Positions 6,603 through 15,794 are shown, counted from the first letter of the stretch. The stretch: DNA of 64,000 bases from an uncultured Fibrobacter sp. (GCA_946414025.1 CAMKMX010000001.1:1-64000), one strand, 5' to 3'. Notes: generated by a model from the letters alone, not told the origin. A program made the numbers and translations.

Positions 6603-7886
6603 TTAGTCCAAATCCACGATGATGCTCTGGTCGCGCTTTGCGCCGATGGAGATCATGCCGATTTTCACGCCCACCAGTTCCGCCATGCGGTTCAGGTACT
6701 TGCGGGCATTTTCGGGCAATTCTTCTAGCTTGCGGCACTTGGTGGTGTCGCACTTCCAGCCGGGCATTTCTTCGTAGACCGGCACGCAGCGGCCCACCTT
6801 GGAAAGCTGGTTCGGGAAGTTTTCGATTTTTTCGCCGTCACATTCGTAGTGGGTGCAAATCTTGATGGTGTCGAAGGTGTCCAGCACGTCGAGCTTGGTG
6901 ATGGCGAGATGCGTGAGGCCGTTCACCACGGCAGCCTTGCGGACCACCGGGGCGTCGAACCAACCGCAGCGGCGGTTGCGGCCCGTGGTGGCGCCGTATT
7001 CGTTGCCGATCTTGCGGAGGGTGTCGCCGGTTTCGTCCAAGAGTTCTGTCGGGAAGGGGCCGTTACCCACGCGGGTGGTGTAGGCCTTGACCACGCCTAC
7101 CACCTGGTCGATGGCCGTGGGGCCGATGCCGGCGCCGCAGCTGGCGTAGCCTGCCACCGTGTTGCTGGAGGTCACGAAGGGGTAGGTTCCCTGGTCCACG
7201 TCGAGGATGGTGCCCTGGGCTCCTTCGAACACCAGGCGCTTGCCGGCCTTCACGGCGGCATAGAGCATGGCGCTCACATCACGCACGAACGGCTTAATCT
7301 TCTGGCCCAGTTCCAGGTAGTCCTTGATGACCTGTTCGGGGTCGATTTCGGGCACGTCGTACATCACCTTGAATTCTTCGTTGTGGACCTTGGCCATGGC
7401 TTCGACACGGGGGCGCAGTTCGCGTTCGTCCATCAGGTCGCCCACGCGGACACCGATGCGGTTCACCTTGTCGCTGTAGCAGGGGCCGATGCCGCGGCCC
7501 GTGGTGCCGATGGCGGCCTTGCCGGCCTTCTTTTCTTTGGCCTTGTCGAGAGCGGAGTGGTACGGCAGCACCACGTGGGCGTTATCGGCAATGAACAGGC
7601 GGCCTTCGGGGTTGATGCCCTTGGTGTGCAGGTCGGCGATTTCGGCCAGGGTCTGCACCGGGTCCAGCACCACGCCGTTGCCGATGACGCAAATCTTGTC
7701 GTCGTGCATAATGCCGGAGGGAATCAGGTGGAACACGAACTTCTTGTCGCCCACTTCGACGGTGTGGCCAGCGTTTGCGCCGCCCTGGAAACGCACGATG
7801 TAGTCTGCGTCCAGCGTCAGAAAATCAACTACCTTGGCCTTGCCTTCGTCACCCCACTGGGAACCGATTACAACACGATTTGCCAT
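6603..7886 (-). CDS. purA: Adenylosuccinate synthetase
   Basis: A 427-residue full-length PurA, which joins IMP and aspartate using GTP in the first committed step of AMP synthesis. The N-terminal signature reads GSQWGDEGKAK, with the catalytic Asp; most homologues have GDEGKGK, so one glycine is replaced by alanine. NAGHTVEVG supplies the catalytic His, and GTTGRGIGPCYSDK and VGNGPFPTEL are typical IMP and GTP site segments. Start ATG at 7886. A Crp-family gene follows at 42 bp. Confidence 0.97.
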   Translation of the reverse strand: MANRVVIGSQWGDEGKAKVVDFLTLDADYIVRFQGGANAGHTVEVGDKKFVFHLIPSGIMHDDKICVIGNGVVLDPVQTLAEIADLHTKGINPEGRLFIADNAHVVLPYHSALDKAKEKKAGKAAIGTTGRGIGPCYSDKVNRIGVRVGDLMDERELRPRVEAMAKVHNEEFKVMYDVPEIDPEQVIKDYLELGQKIKPFVRDVSAMLYAAVKAGKRLVFEGAQGTILDVDQGTYPFVTSSNTVAGYASCGAGIGPTAIDQVVGVVKAYTTRVGNGPFPTELLDETGDTLRKIGNEYGATTGRNRRCGWFDAPVVRKAAVVNGLTHLAITKLDVLDTFDTIKICTHYECDGEKIENFPNQLSKVGRCVPVYEEMPGWKCDTTKCRKLEELPENARKYLNRMAELVGVKIGMISIGAKRDQSIIVDLD

Positions 7887-8137
7887 ATATCCTTCATTCT
7901 GTTGGCGGCCCGGCGGCGCAAATCTCCAAAAGGAGCAGTCCCGCGGGTCGATTGCTTGTTAAACGACGAAATTCAAGCGCAGAGGCCTTCCCTGCGCCCT
8001 TTTTCGCCTAAAAGATAAAAAAGTGGGCGGGACGCGGGACCGGAAGGGCTCGGGCGGTGCGACGAAAACGGCTAGAATACGACGGGAAAACCGCCAATTG
8101 CCGTAATAGCACCGTTTTGGAGTAAAAAACGCATCTA
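7887..8137. other. purA leader region, no gene
   Basis: Upstream of purA on the minus strand. I see no conserved riboswitch. An inverted repeat GCGCAG...CTGCGC at 7977-7997 followed by CCCTTTTT on the plus strand resembles a terminator, but no plus-strand gene precedes it; in the minus sense it would be a hairpin in the purA leader. The rest holds no recognisable feature. Confidence 0.35.
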
Positions 8138-8453
8138 GGGGCATATAAAAACGGCTGATTGCTGTGGCTTATATGCCCCGTAAAACGTTTTCATCACTGC
8201 TCTACGTCAATTTCCGCCTTTTTAGGCAAACTTTTCAGCGGTGGGGCATATAAAAATGAATTTTTGGCGGAATTATATGCCCCTTTCCCGCGATTTGGGC
8301 AAAAATGCAGACAACATAACGCAATTTGCAATCGAGAGCTAACGAAAAAGGCATATAAGACAACGCCCAAAGAAGAATTTATATGCCCCGTAACAGATTA
8401 ATCTTCAAATAGGGGCATATAAGAGTGCACACCCCGTTCAATTTATATGCCCC
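8138..8453. repeat. Phased array of GGGGCATATAA inverted repeats
   Basis: Eight 11-nt arms alternate in orientation as four units of about 42 nt: 8138-8179, 8243-8283, 8348-8389 and 8412-8453. Each unit is GGGGCATATAA (AAGGCATATAA in the third), 19-20 unrelated bases, then TTATATGCCCC. Arm starts are spaced 31, 74, 30, 75, 31, 33 and 31 bp, close to whole helical turns. A degenerate ninth arm, AGGCCTATAAA, lies at 8475. The loops differ in sequence, so the arms are what is conserved. It lies between divergent purA and the PDDEXK-like gene. Confidence 0.8.
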
Positions 8454-8520
8454 CACTCACGAAAAAAGCATTTTAGGCCTATAAAAACTCCAAAATTCCA
8501 CTTCTCGTCATCCTTTTTTG

Positions 8521-8526
8521 TATATT
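8521..8526 (+). promoter_or_regulatory. Probable -10 box of the PDDEXK-like gene
   Basis: TATATT preceded by a T-run, like other -10 boxes in this window. No good -35 is seen 16-18 bp upstream. It would place the transcript start near 8533, ahead of the hairpin at 8551. Confidence 0.4.
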
Positions 8527-8550
8527 ACCCCAGAAATTGTTTATTTCCAG

Positions 8551-8589
8551 CTACGACGAGCATACCCCTCGCCGTAGTTTTTCTTTTTT
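8551..8589 (+). terminator. Terminator-like hairpin in the 5' leader
   Basis: CTACGACGAG, 7-nt loop, CTCGCCGTAG (9 of 10 pairs) followed by TTTTTCTTTTTT. It lies between the likely promoter and the GGAGG/ATG of the next gene, so it could terminate early transcripts (attenuation) rather than end an upstream gene; no plus-strand gene lies upstream nearby. Confidence 0.55.
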
Positions 8590-8601
8590 AGGAGGTCTGG
8601 C

Positions 8602-9429
8602 ATGCACCGAACGCAGCTTACAGCACAAAAAGCATACGACAGAATTACCGCTGAAGTAGCAAAATACAGAAACACGCTTTCGTCATACCTAGAATCCCTG
8701 CAGAAAAAGAACAAGAATCCCGCCGAAGGAAATCTGCGGGTACTAAAACACAAGCTAGGCTACCAATACTACGTCGTTACCGAGAAGGGCGACACGAAGG
8801 GCACATACCTCCGGCGAAAGGACCTTCGCAGGGCTAAAGCCCTTGCCCAACGGGACTACAACAACGCGGCGGCGGCCGTCATCGAAAACCAGCTCACGAC
8901 CATCGACAGCTTTCTCGAAGCATTCCACCCGGAAGCCCTTGACCAAGCCTTCGCCAGCCTGCACCCGGGCCGCCGCGCCCTTGTTGCGCCCGTGCGCGAA
9001 TCCGACAGCGACTTTGTTGCCGCATGGCAACACACTCCCTACACGGGCAAGCCCTTCGAAATCAACGCCCCTGAATTCTACACGGGCACGGGCGTGCGCG
9101 TCCGCTCGAAATCCGAAGTCATCATCGCGGACGCGCTTAGTCGCGCGGGCATTCCTTACCGTTACGAATACCCCACAAGCGTCAAGGGCTGGGGCACCCT
9201 CTACCCGGACTTCACCTGCCTTCGCCCCAGCACCCGCGACGAAATCATCTGGGAACATTTCGGCCTTATGGGCGATTCCGACTACGCCGAAAACGCCATC
9301 CAGAAAATCGCCCACTACGCCGCCAGCGGTTACACCATCGGCAAGAACTTCGTCGCCACCTTCGAAAGCGGCAACACCCCGCTCTCCCTCAAGCAGGTGG
9401 ATAGTTACATCAAGTCGCTGCTAACGTAG
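8602..9429 (+). CDS. PDDEXK-like protein of unknown function
   Basis: 275 residues. The first 100 are helical and basic (LRRKDLRRAKALAQRDY). The C-terminal part has an order fitting the PD-(D/E)XK fold: RSKSEVIIADAL (acidic helix), then YPDFTCL (catalytic Asp), then EIIWEHFG, where EHF stands in place of the usual E-x-K. This looks like a nuclease-fold protein with a non-standard third residue; activity is uncertain. GGAGG seven bases before the ATG fixes the start. It is preceded by a terminator-like leader and by the GGGGCATATAA array, and has no operon partner. Confidence 0.6.
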   Translation: MHRTQLTAQKAYDRITAEVAKYRNTLSSYLESLQKKNKNPAEGNLRVLKHKLGYQYYVVTEKGDTKGTYLRRKDLRRAKALAQRDYNNAAAAVIENQLTTIDSFLEAFHPEALDQAFASLHPGRRALVAPVRESDSDFVAAWQHTPYTGKPFEINAPEFYTGTGVRVRSKSEVIIADALSRAGIPYRYEYPTSVKGWGTLYPDFTCLRPSTRDEIIWEHFGLMGDSDYAENAIQKIAHYAASGYTIGKNFVATFESGNTPLSLKQVDSYIKSLLT

Positions 9430-9435
9430 AGACCC

Positions 9436-9500
9436 AAACGGCATCCGACCTATCGCCAACATGAAGGCATTGACCTTCGTCAAGCCTGCTATCAAAAAAT
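9436..9500 (+). pseudogene. Duplicated 5' fragment of the Vat-type acetyltransferase gene
   Basis: About 65 bases (CCTATCGCCAACATGAAGGC and on) closely match codons 10-31 of the acetyltransferase gene at 11072-11710 ([19 protein letters not shown]) and then stop matching. It has no start codon and no continuation. Confidence 0.65.
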
Positions 9501-9533
9501 TTATGGCATGAAATTTGCGCTATCACGTCCAAG

Positions 9534-9600
9534 GCTTTTTGCGCGACCACATTCGCGGCATTTTACGCCACCAGATTCACGGTATCTTACGCCGCCCCAT
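9534..9600. repeat. Degenerate 24-nt tandem repeat
   Basis: Two adjoining units of the form ACCACATTCGCGGCATTTTA and ACCAGATTCACGGTATCTTA, with a weaker third start. Non-coding gap between convergent genes. No function proposed. Confidence 0.4.
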
Positions 9601-9636
9601 CCAAGACAATATCACGCCCCGGCAAAAGTCCGCAAG

Positions 9637-10932
9637 CTAATCGTCGGCGCGTTCTAACCCACGCAGGCTTTCGTCTATAAAGTTAAACGTCTTTGCGTAG
9701 GCTTCGTCGCGTACGTCCTTGCGGGAAAGGTACAGGTCGTGCAAGCCACCCGCCACCGTTTCCGTCGTTACCTTCGTCCCGACTTTCGGCGCCCACATCT
9801 CTATATGCTCCACATCCAGCACGCCATCGCAATGCATCTGGTCGTCTGACCACTCATCGTCATCTTCGCTACAGTCCCCATGCAACACAAGCACCGGTGA
9901 ATTTATATGAAATCCCTTGTGCAATTCCAGCTGGGCCCTATATACCCCGCGTATCCACCCCAAGAACTGCTCCGGCCGTTTTTCGCTTTTCCACTCCGTA
10001 TTGTATTGCCACTCGCCATAACGCTCCCTGTTGATCGCGTAGGCGTAATTCGGATTTCCGCTGGACCCAATTGAAAAGTCGGGCAGGTATATGGCCAGCT
10101 CCGAAACGACCGGAATCGCAACATTGCGCACAAGCCAGTTGAAATTGAAATCAAAGAAAGGACTGTTCAAGACAAGAGCCGCAAATTTTTCGGCTGGACG
10201 GGACTCCGCATAAAACGACACCAGCAAGCCACCCTGGGAATGCCCTATCAAGACCAGCGGCAGCGAATGCGCATGCCCTGTACGCTCCTTCGTAATCACC
10301 CGCGCAAGCTCCACCGCAAAATCCAGCTCCGGAAAAAACTCCCGCATGTTCCGCAGGTCTCCCCGACGGTCCCCAGGCGCAAAGGAGCGCCCGCAATAAT
10401 GCAAGTCTATCGCGAAAAAGGCGTAGCCCGCCGAATCCGCCTTCTGAGCCATTTCCTTCTGGAAAAAATAATCGTTGTAACCATGCACATACAAGATTAT
10501 CCCCCGCACGGGCTTGGCACCGACTGCAACCTGCGCGGGCTTGACACCGGCCGCAGCTTGCTCGGGCTTGGCACCGGCACCCTCCTCGACATCAGTCGTC
10601 GCGGAGCCACTCCCGACGCCGCCATTTCCCGCGGAATCAGCCTCAACGGAATCACCCGCCACCGAACTCCCGAAAGGAAATTCCACCAGAGTCGAACGGA
10701 ATTCCTTTCCGCCCACATTTGTGCGCATCCCATACTGACGGAAAGGCGCACCCAACGCCACGTCGTCGATACCACCCGCATAAGCCTGCCACACGTCATG
10801 GGCGCTCACCGGAACCTTGACGCCGGAATCAAGTGTGCGCTCCTCTTTCAAAACCCCGTTGGCAAACCCGATGTGGAGCAGAACGGCCACCACAAAAATC
10901 AGGCCGAGAGCGACAAGTCTAAATTTTTTCAC
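9637..10932 (-). CDS. Membrane-anchored alpha/beta hydrolase
   Basis: About 431 residues from the GTG at 10932, chosen because AGGGTG lies 6 nt upstream and the product then begins VKKFRLVALGL, a normal signal/anchor; a GTG nine codons earlier (10959) is possible. The core is a serine hydrolase of the lysophospholipase/monoglyceride-lipase type: VYVHGYNDYFFQ (oxyanion region), GHSQGG (nucleophile elbow), VLHGDCSEDDDE (acid) and GGLHDLYLS (His). A Pro/Ala/Gly-rich insert of about 60 residues (about 95-150) lies between anchor and core. Substrate unknown; likely periplasmic or membrane-facing. Confidence 0.8.
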   Translation of the reverse strand: MKKFRLVALGLIFVVAVLLHIGFANGVLKEERTLDSGVKVPVSAHDVWQAYAGGIDDVALGAPFRQYGMRTNVGGKEFRSTLVEFPFGSSVAGDSVEADSAGNGGVGSGSATTDVEEGAGAKPEQAAAGVKPAQVAVGAKPVRGIILYVHGYNDYFFQKEMAQKADSAGYAFFAIDLHYCGRSFAPGDRRGDLRNMREFFPELDFAVELARVITKERTGHAHSLPLVLIGHSQGGLLVSFYAESRPAEKFAALVLNSPFFDFNFNWLVRNVAIPVVSELAIYLPDFSIGSSGNPNYAYAINRERYGEWQYNTEWKSEKRPEQFLGWIRGVYRAQLELHKGFHINSPVLVLHGDCSEDDDEWSDDQMHCDGVLDVEHIEMWAPKVGTKVTTETVAGGLHDLYLSRKDVRDEAYAKTFNFIDESLRGLERADD

Positions 10933-11059
10933 AAGAACACCCTGCAAGTGCAAAAACACTCCATAAACACTTCATCCATGCCGTAAATGATAGCAAGTTC
11001 TTCCCAAAAACTGCACACGATAAAAATATAGCCTACGGATAGAAATCCGCAAATTAATC

Positions 11060-11065
11060 TATATT
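11060..11065 (+). promoter_or_regulatory. -10 box six bases before an ATG
   Basis: TATATT at 11060-11065 leaves 6 nt to the ATG at 11072 and there is no Shine-Dalgarno, so the mRNA is probably leaderless. The same spacing is seen at 14334 and 15795. Confidence 0.5.
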
Positions 11066-11071
11066 CCTTTT

Positions 11072-11710
11072 ATGCCAGCAAAGACTCCCGACCCAAGCGT
11101 CATCCAGCCTATCGCCAACGTGGAGGCATTGACCTTCGTCAAGCCCACCGTCAAAAACCCAAACATCATTGTGGGCGATTTCACCTATATTGCCGACAAG
11201 GATTTTGAGCGGCACGTCACCCACCATTACGACTTTATCGGAGACAAGCTCATCATCGGCAAGTTCTGCCAGATTGCCGCCGGCGTGGAATTCGTGATGA
11301 ACGGGGCGAACCACCAGATGAACGCGGCCACCACTTACCCCTTCTACATCTTCGGCACATGGGAGCAAAACGCCCCGGCCCAGAGCGACCTTCCACTCAA
11401 GGGCGATACCGTCATCGGAAACGACGTATGGATCGGGCAGAACGCAACGATTCTCCCAGGCGTCCACATCGGCGACGGAGCCATCATCGGGGCAAACTCC
11501 GTCGTAGCAAGCGACGTCGCGCCCTATACCATCGTGGCAGGGAACCCCGCCAAACTCATCCGCAAGCGATTCGACGACGAACTCACCGCACTTCTGCTCA
11601 AGTTCAAGTGGTGGGACAAGCCCATCGACGAAATCAACAATCTCATCCCCATCCTCACCAGCGGCGACCTCAAAAAAGTGAAAGCCGAGATCAAGGCCCG
11701 GCTTGTGTAA
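11072..11710 (+). CDS. Vat/CatB-type xenobiotic acetyltransferase
   Basis: 212 residues of the left-handed beta-helix XAT family, cytoplasmic, acetyl-CoA dependent. GANHQMN near residue 80, with the catalytic His, and the following TYPF/FG segment match the Vat and CatB subgroup; hexapeptide repeats run through [20 protein letters not shown] to [20 protein letters not shown]. Members acetylate streptogramin A or chloramphenicol, but many have unknown substrates, so resistance is only a possibility. Monocistronic; likely leaderless start. A fragment of its 5' end is duplicated at 9436-9500. Confidence 0.88.
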   Translation: MPAKTPDPSVIQPIANVEALTFVKPTVKNPNIIVGDFTYIADKDFERHVTHHYDFIGDKLIIGKFCQIAAGVEFVMNGANHQMNAATTYPFYIFGTWEQNAPAQSDLPLKGDTVIGNDVWIGQNATILPGVHIGDGAIIGANSVVASDVAPYTIVAGNPAKLIRKRFDDELTALLLKFKWWDKPIDEINNLIPILTSGDLKKVKAEIKARLV

Positions 11711-11716
11711 AAGGTG

Positions 11717-11737
11717 ATCCCGCAACGAGTGCGGGAT
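11717..11737. repeat. GATCCCGC palindrome after the acetyltransferase gene
   Basis: ATCCCGCA-acgag-TGCGGGAT, followed by GAC, seven bases after the stop codon. Member of the dispersed palindrome family (2887, 32512, 33935, 54123). No T-run, so not a clear terminator. Confidence 0.6.
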
Positions 11738-11824
11738 GACATTATAGTTTGTTACGGCAGTGGCGCTTTTCAAGCAAGCTTGACGGCCGCGACGCTCTCA
11801 GCCCGCGACGCACTCAGCCCGCGA

Positions 11825-12808
<984 letters not shown>

Positions 12809-12837
12809 TTAGTTAACCTCTTCTGTTTTCGCGAATT

Positions 12838-12866
12838 AAGATACAAAATTCCACGAAAAAAGGCAA
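12838..12866 (-). promoter_or_regulatory. Promoter of the moxR-like gene
   Basis: On the minus strand TTGCCT (12866-12861), a 17-bp spacer, then TATCTT (12843-12838), about 30 nt before the start codon. Confidence 0.5.
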
Positions 12867-12869
12867 ATG

Positions 12870-12906
12870 AGGGGCTAGGATCTAGGATTTAGGGGCTAGT
12901 GGATAG
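12870..12906. repeat. CTAGGATCTAGG intergenic repeat (inverted copy)
   Basis: GGGGCTAGGATCTAGGATTT and a following GGGGCTAG, the reverse complement of the tracts at 5671 and 28650. It directly abuts the -35 box of the moxR-like gene. Between here and 13056 nothing else is recognised except the near-repeats GAGTTTTGAGTTATGAGTCA around 13000. Confidence 0.55.
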
Positions 12907-13056
12907 TACTAGAAGTGCTGCACAAAGGCAAACAAACGTCATTGCGCGGCGATTTCGTAGGTTCTTTTATGCGACAGAGACGAGCGGTGTGTATTAGTCA
13001 TGAGTTTTGAGTTATGAGTCATGGGTAAAGACGCTAGCAAGACGAGCGATTTATAA

Positions 13057-13136
13057 AAGGGGGAAGCCTCCCCCTGGTTCGCACTCCGTTGCTCTCCACC
13101 CCCACGCCTAAGGGGCTCCGCCCCCTAACACCCCCG
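13057..13136. repeat. GGGG...TTAGGGGG intergenic repeat, copy B (inverted)
   Basis: Reverse-complement form of the element at 53817: GGGGGAAGCCTCCCCC, then GTTCGCACTCCGTTGCTC, then CCCCCTAACACCCCC. Ends 4 bp from the stop of the lipoprotein gene and may act as its 3' hairpin region. Confidence 0.7.
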
Positions 13137-13140
13137 AAAG

Positions 13141-14127
13141 TTATTCTTTATCGCCAAGCGCAATGCTCTTGAGGCAACTGACGAATTTTTCTTCGTCGCC
13201 ACCTTTTTTGACAGGTGTTCCCTGTGACCCCAGGAAAAATATTTCCTTAGCATCTCTTTCTTGGTCATAGAACGGAATAACATCCACCGTCAAATCCTTA
13301 CAACTTTCCTCAGTCAACTTTACAGTCTCTTCGGAAAACGAGCAACTCATTTCACCAGAGCTAACACTGACAGCAACTTCGTAATAGACGGAATCGCGCT
13401 TCACCTTGGTTACTTTGAAGTCATACGTCTTTCCGCCCAACTCAAACTTCGCACTCGTCTTTGTATTCTCAAGAACATTCACACCGTTTTCTTTTTCATA
13501 TGCGTCCATACGGGAAGCCTCTTGCGGATTGAACAGGCTAGACAGCACTACAGGAGGAGTGTGGCGGGATTCTTTCAAAAAGTCATACAGCTCAATCATG
13601 TAAGAGGAATTCGTATAATCTTCGTTTTTAAAATAAGCCGGTTTGTACACAATATTTTCTTGGAATTCATTCTCGGAAATGGTAAGAACGGCACTGCTAT
13701 AAGTTTGTCGAAATTTTCGATCCGCTTCATCATGGCAATAAACCACGCCATCATACAAAAAACATTCAATATTGGTCCATTCCCCAAAAATACTCTCGGG
13801 AGTGCCGCCAAGATAATAATGCGGATCTTCCCTATTGCCATAGAAAAAGACTACGAGCGTGTCGCCGTGCATTTCATAGTAAGTCGTGTCAGCCACAGTT
13901 CCTTGGAACTGGTACTCTTTCCAACCAAAAGAGCCCTTATCCAAAACACAACCTTCCATCGAATAAGGTTCTTCATGATAAATAATCGCCTTATGTTGTT
14001 CATCAACGACCACTTGCTTGTGGCTTGCGAGTTCCTCACTCTCAACACTAGAGCCGTTATCTCCAGAACAAGCGACCATCGCCAAAACCATCACCATTCC
14101 GGCAAAACCCCAAACACCATATCTCAT
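13141..14127 (-). CDS. Hypothetical lipoprotein
   Basis: 328 residues from the ATG at 14127, chosen because AAGGA precedes it and the product then begins with a clean lipoprotein signal, MRYGVWGFAGMVMVLAMVAC. The mature part has a Gly/Ser/Glu linker and no domain I recognise; it is rich in Tyr, Glu and Lys and has several cysteines (for example YDGVVYCHDE and SGEMSCSFSEE). Related in style to the other small lipoproteins at 19301 and 61723, but not in sequence. Function unknown. Confidence 0.75.
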   Translation of the reverse strand: MRYGVWGFAGMVMVLAMVACSGDNGSSVESEELASHKQVVVDEQHKAIIYHEEPYSMEGCVLDKGSFGWKEYQFQGTVADTTYYEMHGDTLVVFFYGNREDPHYYLGGTPESIFGEWTNIECFLYDGVVYCHDEADRKFRQTYSSAVLTISENEFQENIVYKPAYFKNEDYTNSSYMIELYDFLKESRHTPPVVLSSLFNPQEASRMDAYEKENGVNVLENTKTSAKFELGGKTYDFKVTKVKRDSVYYEVAVSVSSGEMSCSFSEETVKLTEESCKDLTVDVIPFYDQERDAKEIFFLGSQGTPVKKGGDEEKFVSCLKSIALGDKE

Positions 14128-14232
14128 ATTACACCATTCCTTCTTAAAAGCTTGGCTATAATATAACATAATATCCGTAGATTTTTTATCTCATCGTAAT
14201 GGCTATCGCCCCCGCTGGCGCCAAAAGCGTCG

Positions 14233-14257
14233 AAAAGGTGGTAAAACACCATCTTTT
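14233..14257. promoter_or_regulatory. Upstream operator-like palindrome of the Fic gene
   Basis: AAAAGGTGGT-aaaac-ACCATCTTTT, an imperfect 25-bp palindrome. Its centre is 63 bp, six helical turns, from the centre of the perfect copy at 14296-14320. Confidence 0.55.
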
Positions 14258-14295
14258 CACAAAAAAAAGCACAAATTAAGCATAAATTTCACATT

Positions 14296-14320
14296 AAAAG
14301 GTGGTATAATACCACCTTTT
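14296..14320. promoter_or_regulatory. Operator-like palindrome of the Fic gene
   Basis: AAAAGGTGGTAT-A-ATACCACCTTTT: 12-bp perfect arms around one central base, placed where the -35 region of the TATATT box at 14334-14339 should be. Likely a repressor site; the C-terminal winged helix of the Fic protein itself is a candidate ligand. Confidence 0.65.
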
Positions 14321-14333
14321 AAGCAAATTTTGT

Positions 14334-14339
14334 TATATT
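14334..14339 (+). promoter_or_regulatory. -10 box of the Fic gene, probable leaderless start
   Basis: TATATT with 6 nt to the ATG at 14346 and no Shine-Dalgarno between them. Confidence 0.5.
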
Positions 14340-14345
14340 TAGGGT

Positions 14346-15413
14346 ATGAAGCGCCCAAATCTCGAAAATACCCTTGCCGAATGGCGGTCAATGCAGCCCC
14401 TTAGCGAGCACGACCAATTTCGCCTGAGCCGTCGTTTTTCGGTGGATTTCAACTACAACAGCAACCATATCGAGGGCAATACGTTAACATACGGACAAAC
14501 GGAATTGCTGCTCTTTTTTGGCAAGGTGGAAGGTATCGCGAAGGTTAGGGATTGCGAAGAGATGAAGGCCAGCGAAGTTTGTCTTAAAATGACTTCAGAA
14601 AAATCGCAGGACACACTCTCACCATTAACCCAAAATTTCATCCGCCAATTGCACAGGACCCTGATTCGAGAAGATTATCAAGTCCATTACACTCTTCCCG
14701 ACGGGAACCACTCAGCATATACAATTCATGCGGGGCAATACAAAACGCGCCCGAACAGCGTCATTACACGTTATGGGGATATTTTCACCTACGCATCCCC
14801 AGAAGAAACTCCTGCCTTAATGGCTGACCTTGTAGATTGGTACAACGAAACGGAATCGTCAAAATCAATGAATCCTGTCGATCTCGCCGCTTTGTTCCAT
14901 TACTGTTATATCCGCATTCACCCCTTTGAAGATGGAAACGGACGAATTGCCCGATTAATCGTCAACTACATTCTAGCCAGGCACGGCTACCCGATGATGG
15001 TGGTCCGTAGCCGCAAGAAAAACGAATACCTTGACGCTCTACACCAATCCGATTTGGAAATCGGCGACGCCCCTTCTGATGGAGCGCAAGCGACTCTTCG
15101 ACAAATCAGGGCATTCAAGAATTATTTCAAGAAAATTTACGCCGAAGAAATCGCATACAACATAGGCTTTGTTCAGGAGCATTCACCCGATGTTTGGTGG
15201 TACGATGGGGAACGGATAACATTCCGCAGCGAGAACTCGACAAGAATTCTCGAAAGCTTATTGGACAACCCATCCATTACATACCGAGAACTGCAACAAA
15301 AAATCGGAATCAACATGTCAGCCATTCAAAAACAGTTAAAAAATATGACCGACAAGGGGTATATCCTGCGGTCGGAAAACGAATGGCGAGTGATTATCGT
15401 TCCTTCTACGTAG
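14346..15413 (+). CDS. Fic-family AMP transferase with winged-helix domain
   Basis: 355 residues. The Fic motif HPFEDGNGRIAR is intact (about 197-208), so AMP or another nucleotide transfer to protein hydroxyls is expected. An N-terminal SNHIEGN fits the (S/T)xxxE(G/N) inhibitory motif of class II Fic proteins, which block ATP positioning. The last 75 residues form a winged helix (YRELQQKIGINMSAIQKQLK). The gene stands alone downstream of two matched palindromes, which suggests autoregulation. Target protein unknown. Confidence 0.92.
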   Translation: MKRPNLENTLAEWRSMQPLSEHDQFRLSRRFSVDFNYNSNHIEGNTLTYGQTELLLFFGKVEGIAKVRDCEEMKASEVCLKMTSEKSQDTLSPLTQNFIRQLHRTLIREDYQVHYTLPDGNHSAYTIHAGQYKTRPNSVITRYGDIFTYASPEETPALMADLVDWYNETESSKSMNPVDLAALFHYCYIRIHPFEDGNGRIARLIVNYILARHGYPMMVVRSRKKNEYLDALHQSDLEIGDAPSDGAQATLRQIRAFKNYFKKIYAEEIAYNIGFVQEHSPDVWWYDGERITFRSENSTRILESLLDNPSITYRELQQKIGINMSAIQKQLKNMTDKGYILRSENEWRVIIVPST

Positions 15414-15424
15414 AACAAACACCC

Positions 15425-15751
15425 CTACTTTTTCTTCTTCACTTTCGCGGCGGGCAGTTCCGGCAACATCGCATCCAGAAGCTTCGCCAAAAATTCGCTG
15501 TCTTCAATCTGTTCGTTGGTCACACGGAGCATGGGCTTTGCGCCGTCGTAGGGCAGTTGCTTTTTTGCGCCGGGGAGCATCGCCACGGCCGCCGCCACAG
15601 GCTTTACCAGCAGGCGGTCATCGTAAATCCCGCCGAAGATTTTTCCGTCGGCATAGAGGATGTATTCGCCCATCATCTTGCGGGTCGTTACACGCAGCTC
15701 ACCCTTAAACTGCTGCAAAACGTGGTCACGGAACTTTTCAGAACTCGGCAT
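15425..15751 (-). CDS. TfoX N-terminal domain protein
   Basis: 108 residues from the ATG at 15751, preceded by GAGAGGA; a longer frame to 15814 lacks a ribosome binding site. The sequence FKGELRVTTRKMMGEYILYADGKIFGGIYDDRLLVKP is typical of the TfoX/Sxy N-terminal domain (written here only as a family match over residues 13-50). Stand-alone versions are common and uncharacterised; TfoX itself regulates competence in gamma-proteobacteria. It ends in a lysine-rich tail. Confidence 0.8.
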   Translation of the reverse strand: MPSSEKFRDHVLQQFKGELRVTTRKMMGEYILYADGKIFGGIYDDRLLVKPVAAAVAMLPGAKKQLPYDGAKPMLRVTNEQIEDSEFLAKLLDAMLPELPAAKVKKKK

Positions 15752-15794
15752 GGATTCCTCTCCACTTTTTTCACAATATAAAAAAAACAATTTG

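Noticed and set aside
7977-8004. Terminator on the plus strand in the purA leader
   Set aside because: No plus-strand transcript is expected here; kept only as a note on the leader.
6849-8018. 389-residue plus-strand frame opposite purA
   Set aside because: Shadow frame; product is His/Gly/Ala-rich without any recognisable motif.
8138-8453. CRISPR-like array
   Set aside because: Arms alternate in orientation, spacing is uneven (about 31, 33 or 74 bp), and no cas genes are near.
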